Positions 51,492 to 60,165 of a stretch of DNA of 64,000 nt are shown here, in pieces. Location: positions 108,677-172,676 of the forward strand of contig NZ_CBTY010000008.1 of assembly GCF_000723185.1 (NCBI RefSeq). The letters run 5' to 3'. How positions within the stretch are numbered: the stretch's first letter is position 1; each line of letters starts with the position of its first letter. The translations under genes and the position numbers were made by a program. Under the pieces are notes generated by a model, which ran no database searches, was not told the DNA's origin, and saw only the letters and a program-made list of their open reading frames with translations. Source of the DNA: Candidatus Nitrosotenuis uzonensis (GTDB lineage Archaea; Thermoproteota; Nitrososphaeria; Nitrososphaerales; Nitrosopumilaceae).

Positions 51492-51917
51492 TTAGCTTAC
51501 AATGAATTTTAGCTCAAGCGACCTTGTCAGTGCGCTTGCATTCGGTATGCTGTCCCAGACGTATATGTGGGCAGTATACGTGCCAGGCGTGTTTGGGAGC
51601 CAGGAAATTGCCGGCGAGAATGTTTGCTGGGGATTAAGCGAGCCTGATATCCATGTCAGCTTTTGAGTTATGCTGTTCGAGTCCTGAATTACCACGATAT
51701 AGACGAATATTTGCGGAGTGTTCTGCTTGTTGGTAATATCTGCAGAGACTTGTATTTGCTGGTTGGTGTTTATGTTCTGTGAGAGCGGCTCGCCAAACGT
51801 GTTTACAAGGCGTGCGTTTTTTAGCTCGGCCCTCTGAACTCCGTCGAGGGCAAAAGCGCTTCCAAACGGGACAAAAAGCATGACCATGGCAAGAAAAAAT
51901 ATGGCATATTTTAACAC
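51492..51917 (-). CDS. Secreted beta-sandwich protein
   Basis: 141 residues from GTG. Signal peptide ends near AFA-L; the rest is one Ig-like beta-sandwich (IQVSADITNKQNTPQIFVYI, then SWLPNTPGTYTAHIYVWD). This single-domain secreted type, with the W-P...GTY...W-D pattern, is repeated many times in thaumarchaeal genomes from memory. Function unknown. Confidence 0.72.
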   Translation of the reverse strand: MLKYAIFFLAMVMLFVPFGSAFALDGVQRAELKNARLVNTFGEPLSQNINTNQQIQVSADITNKQNTPQIFVYIVVIQDSNSITQKLTWISGSLNPQQTFSPAISWLPNTPGTYTAHIYVWDSIPNASALTRSLELKFIVS

Positions 51918-51983
51918 GCTTGAATAAAAAAATCTGCACTACTAAAGAGTTTGGATATTAAAATCGTTGAGCAAGTGACAAAA

Positions 51984-53414
51984 TTAGAGCTCTACTCTGT
52001 AATAGTCCCATCTTTCAGGATCGAACTTTGCAACAAACTCGGCCTTTTCATGCTTTTCTATTCTTTTTTGAATGACGTCTCGCAGAGCAAAGCTTGTCAG
52101 GTACTTGTAGTTCATGGAATGAGCCTGCATTGTAAACAAGTGTCTCATCTCACTTCCTCCGTGTAGACCCCAGTATCCCATCTTGAGTGCAATCGGCTCG
52201 AGGAATACCGTGTTGAATTTGCCATAGTTTTCATCCGTGATTTCTGGTCTTAGAGTATAATTCTCAAGCGGCCCGCCTTTGGCAAATCCGATTATAGGGC
52301 CGTCTACACTTCCAAGCCTTAACGTGTTAAGAATTGTTTTCTGATCTTTCATCGTCTTCTCAAAGTGCATTCTGTCAAACTGTAAAGGTATTGGAAGCTC
52401 GTTGTAAATTTCAAGCAGCATCTCAAGAAATTGTGGGTCATCTCTTATCTTCATTGATTCAATTCTCGGAACAAGTCTGAGATTTTCATAAATGTACTCT
52501 GATTGAATTTTTATTTCCTGCTGTCTTAAATTCAAAAATCCCGTGACTACATCCATAAAGTTTTTCCTCATGTGCTTTGGCAGGGCTCGCAATACTGTCT
52601 CGCACATGACGGATTCATCGTTTAGCAGGTCTTCAAAATACGCAACAGATCTTTTCACTATGAAGGATGGATGCCATGCAAGTGCATGCGCATTCTTTTT
52701 TGCCATGTCCATGGCCTTTACAAAATCACCAAGCGCGTATCCGCTCACCCTGTCGACCACCGAAAGAAGCCAGCCAAGCTGCATATAGTATTCCTGCATT
52801 TTCTTATCGTTCTTTGTTATTGGTGAGGCAGAAAAGAATTCGTGAATCTGTCTTTCTGCATTTTCTTTCAATACTCCTTTCCATGGATATGTTGTTCTCA
52901 GTATGAGCGCTTTTACTATGTCGATATCAAGGTCTGCATCACGACAAAGCTGCTTTACGTTGTTATCGCAAGTTAGGAATTTTATTACATTGTCCTCGTG
53001 CGGCTTGTCCACACTTTTTTGTGGATCAAAATCATGGAACAAGGCTGCGGCATAGAGGTACTTGAAGTCTTCTTTTCTTATGTTATTTAGTATGCTCTTC
53101 CATTTTAGGACTATGAGAGAGACATAGGTGACTTCAAGCTCGTGCGATATGTTGTGGTATCCATAGTAGTCTTTTCCAAGACCCTGTGATTCGAACAGTG
53201 ATATGGTATAATCTAGCATTCTGACATAGCAAGGCTTGTCCAACCCGCATGATGCTGCCAAATTGATGATCTCATCTCGCAGCGACTGCGTATTGGCAAA
53301 TAATTGCATTAGTCTATCGATGAGCAGCTCAGTTTTAAATCTGTAGCTGTGGGCTGCGTAATTTTTATGTAATTTATGTAGTTTTTTGCGATTTTTACAA
53401 TGGACAATCCGCAT
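51984..53414 (-). CDS. HD-domain phosphohydrolase-like protein with possible C-terminal acetyltransferase domain
   Basis: 476 residues. Residues about 75-225 form an HD domain: YHNISHELEV (His91), ALFHDFD (HD at 127-128) and SVVDRVSG (late Asp). The C-terminal third (about 330-476: GPIIGFAKGGPLENYTL, then FLEPIALKMGYWGLHGGSEM and YKYLTSFALRDVI) resembles a GNAT acetyltransferase fold. The fusion suggests a nucleotide- or phosphodiester-hydrolysing unit linked to acyl transfer. The start is uncertain (ATG 53414 or ATG at about 53306). Substrates unknown. Confidence 0.7.
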   Translation of the reverse strand: MRIVHCKNRKKLHKLHKNYAAHSYRFKTELLIDRLMQLFANTQSLRDEIINLAASCGLDKPCYVRMLDYTISLFESQGLGKDYYGYHNISHELEVTYVSLIVLKWKSILNNIRKEDFKYLYAAALFHDFDPQKSVDKPHEDNVIKFLTCDNNVKQLCRDADLDIDIVKALILRTTYPWKGVLKENAERQIHEFFSASPITKNDKKMQEYYMQLGWLLSVVDRVSGYALGDFVKAMDMAKKNAHALAWHPSFIVKRSVAYFEDLLNDESVMCETVLRALPKHMRKNFMDVVTGFLNLRQQEIKIQSEYIYENLRLVPRIESMKIRDDPQFLEMLLEIYNELPIPLQFDRMHFEKTMKDQKTILNTLRLGSVDGPIIGFAKGGPLENYTLRPEITDENYGKFNTVFLEPIALKMGYWGLHGGSEMRHLFTMQAHSMNYKYLTSFALRDVIQKRIEKHEKAEFVAKFDPERWDYYRVEL

Positions 53415-53495
53415 GTGTTTTTAATTCATACAAACAATCACTCACTTTTTGCGTACACACAAGCATTCTAGTTCAAACCATATTGATCATAGTAT

Positions 53496-53702
53496 ATGAG
53501 CGCAAAACAAAACAAGTCAAAGATAAAGATGGCCGTTTTGAAGCTATTGGACGAAGGTTGGTCTGACAAGGCGTTGATTCATAAAAAACTACAGGTAGAA
53601 TACGGGCTCTCACAGTCTGAGGCAAGGCTTGCATGCAAGGAAGCCAAGATCGACCTGATGCTCAAACTAAAAGCCTTGCAGTCCGGAGTTGTTCAGCTAT
53701 AG
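53496..53702 (+). CDS. Small helical protein of unknown function
   Basis: 68 residues. Contains KMAVLKLLDEGWSDKALIHK and YGLSQSEARLACKEAK, a compact three-helix layout like a helix-turn-helix or UBA-sized unit with many Lys. Divergent from the HD gene with 81 bases between. Function unknown, DNA binding possible. Confidence 0.68.
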   Translation: MSAKQNKSKIKMAVLKLLDEGWSDKALIHKKLQVEYGLSQSEARLACKEAKIDLMLKLKALQSGVVQL

Positions 53703-53740
53703 GCAAAACACTCAATAAAATATTTTTTTAATGCAAATTC

Positions 53741-54115
53741 ATGCAGCTACATCCTGACGAGCTATTGAAGCTGACAGAAAGGCTTCTTGCATGCAATCTG
53801 TTGCTGCACGGCAGACAGTATGGAGCAACTGCGAGCATGACATACTCTGATGTCCCGGTAACAAAACCGACAACACGTGGAGGGGTGTACTTTGCAGACA
53901 AGATGGCATTCAAAATAAAGGCACATACAAAAGACCAATCTCTTATATGTATGCTCTCAAGTGCGATGTTAGGCCCGAACTCGGATTTTGAGAAAATAGA
54001 AATAAGAATAGATGGATCTGTTCTAAAAATATTTGCGCATCTGACAAACTATGTACAAAAAAATGACGAACTTGAGCTAAACCTGGTCGTGGTCGGCACT
54101 GAACTACCCAACTGA
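53741..54115 (+). CDS. Small soluble protein of unknown function
   Basis: 124 residues: helical N-terminus ([20 protein letters not shown]), then an alternating strand-rich part with [20 protein letters not shown] and [13 protein letters not shown]. No motif recognised. Follows the 53496 gene by 38 bases, so probably co-transcribed; overlaps the convergent J-domain gene by 12 bases. Confidence 0.65.
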   Translation: MQLHPDELLKLTERLLACNLLLHGRQYGATASMTYSDVPVTKPTTRGGVYFADKMAFKIKAHTKDQSLICMLSSAMLGPNSDFEKIEIRIDGSVLKIFAHLTNYVQKNDELELNLVVVGTELPN

Positions 54116-54706
54116 TGTCTTAAAATAAGAATCATACATCTTTCGTTGCTCCTCATCGGAGAGAACTTCGTACGCGCTTGTGATCTCAGCAAACTTTTCC
54201 GCACTCTTGGCGTCTTTTGTTCTGTCTGGATGGTATTCTTTTACAAGCTGCCTGTATTTTCTTTTAATCTCCTCAAGTGTTGCATCAACTGAGACTCCAA
54301 GTACGTTGTAATAGTTGGGCAGTGTTGCCTCATCAAACATTTTCCTAAATTCATCCGCACTTTTTCTTTTTCTTGGGCCAATAAAGTCCTCATCATCTGC
54401 ATTCCAATCTGAGTGATACTTTTCATAATCGCGATTTTGTTTTGATGCATAGTTTTTTTTCTCGTATTCAGTCTTGCGTCGTAAAATTATCTCTCTTGCC
54501 AAATACAGGAATACACCTACTACAGCAGCTCCCACTATTGCCATAGCAAGTCTTACATCGTTTACGTTATAGTATTCTGATATCTCCTCGGAGCCGCGCG
54601 TGGGTCTTTCTACCACAAGGCCACCCTGTTGTGAATATGCGCTCTGGCTCTGTAATACTATGGTTGAAAGCAATGCCAATGCAAGTGCTGCAAAAATGAG
54701 GCGCAT
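54104..54706 (-). CDS. Membrane-anchored J-domain protein
   Basis: 200 residues. Signal peptide to about residue 25 (SAYS-Q), a short extracytoplasmic segment, a membrane helix (about 53-72, [18 protein letters not shown]), a basic/acidic linker, and a cytoplasmic J domain (about 131-197) with HPD at 159-161 and helix IV ending [14 protein letters not shown]. It could recruit cytosolic DnaK to the membrane. No dnaK is in the window. Confidence 0.87.
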   Translation of the reverse strand: MRLIFAALALALLSTIVLQSQSAYSQQGGLVVERPTRGSEEISEYYNVNDVRLAMAIVGAAVVGVFLYLAREIILRRKTEYEKKNYASKQNRDYEKYHSDWNADDEDFIGPRKRKSADEFRKMFDEATLPNYYNVLGVSVDATLEEIKRKYRQLVKEYHPDRTKDAKSAEKFAEITSAYEVLSDEEQRKMYDSYFKTSVG

Positions 54707-54756
54707 TTTAGTTAGAGTTTGTCAGAAAATATTATTTAATTTTCGCATATTGCTGC

Positions 54757-55200
54757 CTAGACGAGCCTAAAGTCTTCCTTTACAGTGTTAAGAACAATGT
54801 TTGTCACAGTCTTGTCTACATTCGGCTTTGATGATAGCATCTTGACAAATTTGCTTAACTCTTCACGATTCTTGAATTTTGCGACCAGTACGGTGTCTGA
54901 TTCACCAGTAACGTCATATACTGCACAAACGTTCTCAAGGCTTGCAATCTCATTTTCAATTTCTACCATTTTGCCTTTTTTAGTGTAAATTTCGATTATG
55001 GCAGTAAGGTCATAGCCTAGTTTTTCATGGTCTATTATCGCAGTGTATCCTTTGACTATTTTTTCCTGTTCTAGTTTTTTTATTCTCGTCAGTATTGTCA
55101 CAGTGGACATGCCAAGCTTTAGCGCAAGCTGTCTGGATGAAAGACGAGCATCCACGAGCAAGTTCTTTAGGATCTTTACATCTGTCTTATCAAGATTCAT
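54757..55200 (-). CDS. Lrp/AsnC-family transcription regulator
   Basis: 147 residues. N-terminal winged-helix HTH (DARLSSRQLALKLGMSTVTIL) and C-terminal RAM/AsnC ligand-binding domain (VYDVTGESDTVLVAKFKNREEL). Typical full-length Lrp. Target and effector are not apparent; no amino-acid pathway gene is adjacent. Confidence 0.92.
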   Translation of the reverse strand: MNLDKTDVKILKNLLVDARLSSRQLALKLGMSTVTILTRIKKLEQEKIVKGYTAIIDHEKLGYDLTAIIEIYTKKGKMVEIENEIASLENVCAVYDVTGESDTVLVAKFKNREELSKFVKMLSSKPNVDKTVTNIVLNTVKEDFRLV

Positions 55201-55307
55201 CTATATTGTTACGTCTTTACAAATATTAAAAGTTGTCATGGATTTTCAAATGAATTTTTATCGTGCGTTGAACGTACAATAAATTCATCCACGAGCATAC
55301 TAGTTTT

Positions 55308-55553
55308 ATGATAGAAAAGGGATTTGACTTTGGCCGGCTTTATAGGAAAATAGTTCGGTATTATCTTACAAAACATCACTACACAAAGGAAAAAGCAAAC
55401 ATGATAGCTCAGAGCGTGGTACGAAAGGAGATGAGATTGAGGACGTGCCAGAACTCTGATTGTTCGCACTTACTGTATGACCACCTGAGAAATTACCAGT
55501 CGTGCCTTGTAGGTGACTGCAAGTGTCAGAGGTTTCAGAGGGCAGAGGCCTAG
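55308..55553 (+). CDS. Small Cys-rich zinc-binding protein
   Basis: 81 residues. The basic N-terminal half (FGRLYRKIVRYYLTKHHYTKEKA) is followed by RTCQNSDCSHLLYDH and SCLVGDCKCQRF, giving five Cys and two His for one zinc site. Divergent from the Lrp gene, convergent with the receiver gene whose stop it overlaps. Function unknown. Confidence 0.7.
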   Translation: MIEKGFDFGRLYRKIVRYYLTKHHYTKEKANMIAQSVVRKEMRLRTCQNSDCSHLLYDHLRNYQSCLVGDCKCQRFQRAEA

Positions 55554-55963
55554 GCTGCCTCAATCTTACTCACAAGCGCATTAAGTGAGAATGGTTTTTG
55601 CAGATATTCTACCCTTTCCTCCAGAGATTCTGAGACCTTGTTAGCTGATAGGGCATAGGCTGAGGCAAATACAATCTTCTGGGCCGGTCTTACGCTTAGA
55701 ATCTCGGTGGCAACCTCTGAGCCGTTCTTTTTTGGCATCGACTGATCCAACACGACTACATCAAATGGGGATTTGTCTATGGAGTCAAATTCGGTTCTGC
55801 CTAGACTTTCTTTGTATTTTTTGAGACATTCCTGGCCGTCACGCGTAACGATGACTTCGTGGCCATACTTGCGCAAGATGCGCTCGTACTGGGACGCAGT
55901 AAACTGATTGTCTTCCGCAATTAGTATTCTCAAGGCCGATAAAGCTATACTCCTCCGTCGCAT
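55550..55963 (-). CDS. CheY-like receiver protein
   Basis: About 137 residues from ATG 55963 (GTG 55969 possible). ILIAEDNQ gives the acidic pair, VVLDQSMPKKNG the phospho-acceptor Asp, ASAYA the Ser/Thr position and LQKPFS the Lys. Very close in plan to the receiver at 5734, including the long loop before the phospho-acceptor. It lacks an output domain. Confidence 0.87.
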   Translation of the reverse strand: MRRRSIALSALRILIAEDNQFTASQYERILRKYGHEVIVTRDGQECLKKYKESLGRTEFDSIDKSPFDVVVLDQSMPKKNGSEVATEILSVRPAQKIVFASAYALSANKVSESLEERVEYLQKPFSLNALVSKIEAA

Positions 55964-56031
55964 TAACACTAGTCTGTTCTATACGAACAGACATCCTCAT
56001 AGGATAAAAACAATGAATGCAGGTATAATGT

Positions 56032-56256
56032 ATGAATGCACAGGAACTGCTCAGAAAGGGCACCGAATTGCTCCAAGCAGGATTGTTAGAGGAAGCACTA
56101 TCATATTTTGAGCAGGCGCTCCTACTTGATCAGAAAAATGCCGATATTTGGAACAAAAAAGGGGCTGCACTGCGAAGTCTTGGCAGGTATGATGAGGCAC
56201 TAGAATGCTTTAACAAGGCTCTGGAAATTGACCCTGCTGACAGGTTCGCATCATGA
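56032..56256 (+). CDS. TPR-repeat protein, two repeats
   Basis: 74 residues made of about two tetratricopeptide repeats (LLEEALSYFEQALLLDQKNA and GRYDEALECFNKALEIDP). Followed 58 bases later by another TPR gene on the same strand. A scaffold for protein interaction; partners unknown. Confidence 0.8.
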   Translation: MNAQELLRKGTELLQAGLLEEALSYFEQALLLDQKNADIWNKKGAALRSLGRYDEALECFNKALEIDPADRFAS

Positions 56257-56314
56257 AAGTCCAATTGCAAAATCATAACTATGCTTATAATCAAACTAAC
56301 TTGTAAACAAGGAA

Positions 56315-56797
56315 TTGGCAGACGCTGAAAGAATGCTTAGTCAGGCAGCAGACATGTGTGAAGACGGAGACTTTGTCGGAGCACTGAAGATATACTCGAA
56401 GATATTGAAAAAAAACCCAACGAACACTGATGCACTGATAGACAAGGGGGTGGCACTACAAAATCTCGGAAGGCTAAGACAGGCATTGCGATGCTTTCAG
56501 AAGGCGCTTGCAGTTGACACAAAGAACATCACCGCGCTTGTAAATACCGGCTCAGTACTACACAGTCTTGGAATGTTCGATGAGGCAATAAAATGCTATG
56601 ATAGGGCGCTAAGAATTGATAAAAAATGCGCCATGGCACTTGCATACAAAGGACTCTCGCTAGGCGAGAAAGGAAAGATAAAAGATGCGCTAAAGAACTT
56701 CAAAAAGGCACTGAGCATAGATAAAGACTATGACATTGCGTTAATCAGCAAAGATATTGCACAGAAAATTCTGAAAGAAAACTTTACTCAGAAATGA
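56315..56797 (+). CDS. TPR-repeat protein, four repeats
   Basis: 160 residues from TTG. Four TPR units (DFVGALKIYSKILKKNP, RLRQALRCFQKALAVD, MFDEAIKCYDRALRID, KIKDALKNFKKALSID). Ends 14 bases into the convergent third TPR gene. Interaction scaffold. Confidence 0.85.
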   Translation: MADAERMLSQAADMCEDGDFVGALKIYSKILKKNPTNTDALIDKGVALQNLGRLRQALRCFQKALAVDTKNITALVNTGSVLHSLGMFDEAIKCYDRALRIDKKCAMALAYKGLSLGEKGKIKDALKNFKKALSIDKDYDIALISKDIAQKILKENFTQK

Positions 56798-57368
56798 TTT
56801 TCAAAAATCGTTCATCTGATGAAATTTCTGCAAACGCGCTAGAATTTCTTATTTTGTACCGCAGCTTCGGGTTTGTTGATATGCATTCTTCAAGGACAGA
56901 CATGGCATCATCCGCGTTGATCCTTGCAAGACATGATGCTTTGTCCAGTAGAACCTCCTCGTTCCTCGGGTAGGATTTTAGAATTTTATTGCAACAATCT
57001 ATTGATTCGGAATATCTGCCAAGCGAGTACAAAATGCGTTCTTTATGGTATAGTGTGATGTTATCGTGTGGGAATAATTTGAGTATGTACTCGCAGTATC
57101 TTAAAGCTTCATCATATCTTTTGGTCTTGCGCAGAGCAGATATTTTGTTTATCAAAACTGTCTTGTCATCTGCTTTGATGAGTAGTGCCTTCTCATAGCA
57201 GGCAAGAGCCTCAGAATAATTCTTTGTCTTGCTTAGGGCGTAGCCCTTGTTGTTGAGTGCCTCAATGTTGTCTGGGTCTTCCAATAGAATGCGGTCGTAC
57301 AGGGTAATCGCATCATGGAACTTTTTCTCAACGAACAGCTTGTTTGCGCTCTCAAATAAGTCTGGCAT
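56784..57368 (-). CDS. TPR-repeat protein
   Basis: 194 residues with about four TPR units (KFHDAITLYDRILLEDP, NYSEALACYEKALLIK, RYDEALRYCEYILKLFP, RYSESIDCCNKILKSYP). Its ATG lies one base after the stop of the small C2H2 zinc-finger gene, so the two form an operon. Third TPR gene in 1.3 kb. Confidence 0.87.
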   Translation of the reverse strand: MPDLFESANKLFVEKKFHDAITLYDRILLEDPDNIEALNNKGYALSKTKNYSEALACYEKALLIKADDKTVLINKISALRKTKRYDEALRYCEYILKLFPHDNITLYHKERILYSLGRYSESIDCCNKILKSYPRNEEVLLDKASCLARINADDAMSVLEECISTNPKLRYKIRNSSAFAEISSDERFLKIISE

Positions 57369-57369
57369 A

Positions 57370-57540
57370 TCAAAACACGGTTACATCGCCCGGGGCTGGC
57401 TCTCGTTTTAGGTTTTCATGGTGCTCAAAGAATTCACGGTGTTCTGCTTTTTGGTGTTCCCTTAGCTTTTCTATACTGTCAAAGGAGTTGTTGCACAAAT
57501 AGCATTTTGGTTTGTGCTCATCGACAAGAGGCATTACCAT
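57370..57540 (-). CDS. 56-residue C2H2 zinc-finger protein
   Basis: A short ORF with one classic C2H2 finger: CYLCNNSFDSIEKLREHQKA followed by EH, i.e. C-x2-C-x12-H-x4-H with the usual Phe and Leu, plus extra His in EFFEHHEN. Directly upstream of the TPR gene with a one-base gap. C2H2 fingers are scarce but real in Archaea; probably nucleic-acid or protein binding. Confidence 0.78.
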   Translation of the reverse strand: MVMPLVDEHKPKCYLCNNSFDSIEKLREHQKAEHREFFEHHENLKREPAPGDVTVF

Positions 57541-57642
57541 GCTTGTATTTGCCGATTGCCTAACTTAACTTTTGATGGCTGTTTTTTATTTTTAAATACA
57601 CTATAAGATACGTTATTAACTGGATTTGGACAGATTCAAAAT

Positions 57643-58293
57643 ATGAACAAGCTGGCACTTTTTCTTGCAGCAGCACTAGTGGCTTCTGCAGTGCTGGCTC
57701 CGATGGGAGACTCGTTTGCCCAGACTGATACAAAAAAACAGACCGTGACAGAAAAAATCAGGGAATACGAGGCACAGCAGGCCCAAAAGGCAAAACAGGT
57801 AGAGGAAAAGCGCAAGGCCATGGCAAACGAGATAGAGGCAAAAAAGAAAGAGGCTATGGAAAAGCGCGCAAAGCAGCAGCAGGAGCTTGAAGCAAAACAA
57901 AAACAGCTCAAGGAGGAACAGGAGGCAAAAAGGCAGCAGATTCTTGAAAAGAGGACACAGCAACTTCAGATTATCAACGAGATAAAAGAAAAGTTCAGGC
58001 AGCAGTCAGAAGAGCAAAATGAACAAAGAAAACAGAATCTAGAGACAAAAAAACAGACCAATACAAAAGAAGAAATTGAAAGAAAGGCAAAGGAACTCCA
58101 GGAAAAGGCAAAACTGGCAAAAGAAAAAGCACTTGAGGAGCAAAAACAGTACCAAAAGCAGCTTGAGGAAAAGCGCAAAAAGGCAGAGCAAGAAATCAAA
58201 GAAATGCGTAAGATGCTAGAAGAAAAGGCCAAAAAAGAAGAGCAAAAATTTGAAGAGCAAAAGGCCAAGCAATCAATCCCGCCCACAAAGTAA
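57643..58293 (+). CDS. Secreted Lys/Glu/Gln-rich coiled-coil protein
   Basis: 216 residues. Signal peptide (MNKLALFLAAALVASAVLAP, cut near SFA-Q), then one very long charged coiled coil made of Lys, Glu, Gln and Ala, broken only near IINEIKEKF. Same type as 18128 and the next gene. Low-complexity, so database hits outside the class would be unreliable. Possibly a filament or spacer outside the membrane. Confidence 0.75.
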   Translation: MNKLALFLAAALVASAVLAPMGDSFAQTDTKKQTVTEKIREYEAQQAQKAKQVEEKRKAMANEIEAKKKEAMEKRAKQQQELEAKQKQLKEEQEAKRQQILEKRTQQLQIINEIKEKFRQQSEEQNEQRKQNLETKKQTNTKEEIERKAKELQEKAKLAKEKALEEQKQYQKQLEEKRKKAEQEIKEMRKMLEEKAKKEEQKFEEQKAKQSIPPTK

Positions 58294-58386
58294 TCTTGGG
58301 TTTTTAGTTAGTGTATCTTGGTTTTAATATTGCAATTGTAGAGTTTAGTCGCATTATTTTTATATGCAGATAATCGGTTAACAGAC

Positions 58387-59001
58387 ATGCAAAAATTAGG
58401 TATCCTAACTTCGATACTTCTTTTGACGGCCGCAGTAGTTGGCCCAGTTGGACTATCTTATGCACAAACAGTTGACACCCACAAAGAGGCAAAGCTGAAG
58501 CATGAGCAACTGAGGGCAAAGCTTGACCAGGAAAGAGCAGACAGACTTGAAGCACAAAAGCAAAAGGCTGCTGAAATCCGGGAAAAGATGCAAGCCAAGA
58601 AAATGGAAGCCGCAAAAGAGCTAGAGAAGATGTCTGGCTCGGAAACCAAACAACAGTCAATCCCAAGAGCAGCAGAATATCTTGCAGCACTGAAGGCAAA
58701 GGCAGCTGAAGAAATTGCAGCCAAAAAGGCAGCAGTCGGCCCAAGCAAGGTACAAGTGGCGCTTGAGAAGGACAGGGCTGATCACGAAAAGCGAATCCAA
58801 GAGTACAAAAAGACGCTCCCGACAACTCCTGAGAAGGATCTGAAATACCTCAAAGAGGAGAATCAGAATCGCATGAACACGCTCAAAAAACTGGGCGCAT
58901 CTGATCAGGCAGCAAAAGAAAAGCTTGCACTAGAGCAGCAAAAGAAGGCAGAAGAGCTCAAAAAGCAAAAATACGGTGAAATCCACTACAACCGCAAATA
59001 G
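58387..59001 (+). CDS. Secreted coiled-coil protein
   Basis: 204 residues. Signal peptide (MQKLGILTSILLLTAAVVGP, cut near SYA-Q) followed by charged helices with breaks at SGSETKQQSIPRAAEY and KKTLPTTPEKDL. A paralogue-like neighbour of 57643, 93 bases downstream in the same direction. Function unknown. Confidence 0.75.
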   Translation: MQKLGILTSILLLTAAVVGPVGLSYAQTVDTHKEAKLKHEQLRAKLDQERADRLEAQKQKAAEIREKMQAKKMEAAKELEKMSGSETKQQSIPRAAEYLAALKAKAAEEIAAKKAAVGPSKVQVALEKDRADHEKRIQEYKKTLPTTPEKDLKYLKEENQNRMNTLKKLGASDQAAKEKLALEQQKKAEELKKQKYGEIHYNRK

Positions 59002-59036
59002 GCAAATCACAAGAGATGCCGATGCGGTTTAGTTTC

Positions 59037-59045
59037 TTTTATATT
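59037..59045 (+). promoter_or_regulatory. TATA box of mqnE
   Basis: TTTTATATT centred 27 bases before TTG 59068, supporting a leaderless TTG start. Confidence 0.55.
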
Positions 59046-59067
59046 TACAAATTCCGCGCAACATGTA

Positions 59068-60165
59068 TTGTTACGTGATCTGATAAAAGAGTCCAAGGCA
59101 GTGGAAAGAGCGCTAGCTGGAGAGGAACTCTCTTACAATGACGGCCTTGAGCTAATGAAAGATGAGAACTTGTTTCTGGTTGGTGCTTCAGCCGATTTTG
59201 TAAGGAAAAAACTTGTGGGCGAAAAGGTAACATTCGCAGCATCCTATTACATGAATTACACCAACGTATGTGCAGCAAGCTGTCAGATGTGTGCATTTTA
59301 TAGAAAAGGCGACGAGTCTGACGCATACACGCTGACGCCGGAGCAGATTGAAAAAAGGGTGGCAATAGCAAAGCAGATGGGCGCAACAGAAGTACACATT
59401 GTGGGAGGATTCCACCCCAAACTTCAACTTGACTATTATGAGAACATGATGAGGATTATCAAAAAGAACCATCCGGAAATGTCGATAAAGGCATTCACGG
59501 CCGCCGAGATATTCTATCTTTCCAAGCTTACGAAAAACTCTGTAAAAGAGATTCTAAGTAGGCTCAAGGATGCCGGACTTGATTCGATGCCAGGGGGCGG
59601 AGCTGAACTGTTCCATCCTGAGGTAAGGGCCCAGATAGTGCGTGGCAAATGCACTGGCCAAGAATGGCTTGATACGATAGAGCAGGCACACAAGCTTGGA
59701 ATCAAAAGCAATGTGACTATGCTATATGGGCACATAGAAAAACCAGAGCACGTAATTGATCATCTGGTAAAGATAAGAGAGTTGCAAAAAAAGACGGGTG
59801 GATTTATCACGTTCATTCCGCTCAAGTTCAGTCTTGATAATACAGAGCTAGAGCAGCAACACAAAGTAGAGCACGAATGCTCATCGATTTACGATCTGAA
59901 GATAATTGCGACCTCGCGACTGATGCTTGCAGGCGTACTTAACAACATTTCTGTATACTGGGTCGCATTCGGCAAGAAACTTGCGCAGGTAGCACTCTCA
60001 AACGGCGGTAGCGACCTTGTAGGCACTGCATTCTCAGAGGAAATATACAAGGCTGCCGGCAAGCCTACAAACTCGTCCGTTCTGGAGCTTGCAACAATGG
60101 TAAAAGAGATCGGTCGCAAGCCTGTCCAGCGCGACACATTCTTCAAAGAGATTAGATCTTTTTAG
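59068..60165 (+). CDS. mqnE: Aminofutalosine synthase-type radical SAM enzyme
   Basis: 365 residues. Radical SAM cluster ligands Cys68, Cys72, Cys75 (CAASCQMC, the C-x3-C-x2-C form), then VHIVGGFHP, GLDSMPGGGAELFHPEVR and TMLYGHIEKPEHVIDHL, all typical of MqnE, which joins SAM and a chorismate-derived enolpyruvyl benzoate into aminofutalosine for menaquinone. CofH and MqnC are close relatives; PGGGAELFHP favours MqnE. mqnD lies 900 bases on. TTG start supported by the TATA spacing. Confidence 0.83.
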   Translation: MLRDLIKESKAVERALAGEELSYNDGLELMKDENLFLVGASADFVRKKLVGEKVTFAASYYMNYTNVCAASCQMCAFYRKGDESDAYTLTPEQIEKRVAIAKQMGATEVHIVGGFHPKLQLDYYENMMRIIKKNHPEMSIKAFTAAEIFYLSKLTKNSVKEILSRLKDAGLDSMPGGGAELFHPEVRAQIVRGKCTGQEWLDTIEQAHKLGIKSNVTMLYGHIEKPEHVIDHLVKIRELQKKTGGFITFIPLKFSLDNTELEQQHKVEHECSSIYDLKIIATSRLMLAGVLNNISVYWVAFGKKLAQVALSNGGSDLVGTAFSEEIYKAAGKPTNSSVLELATMVKEIGRKPVQRDTFFKEIRSF

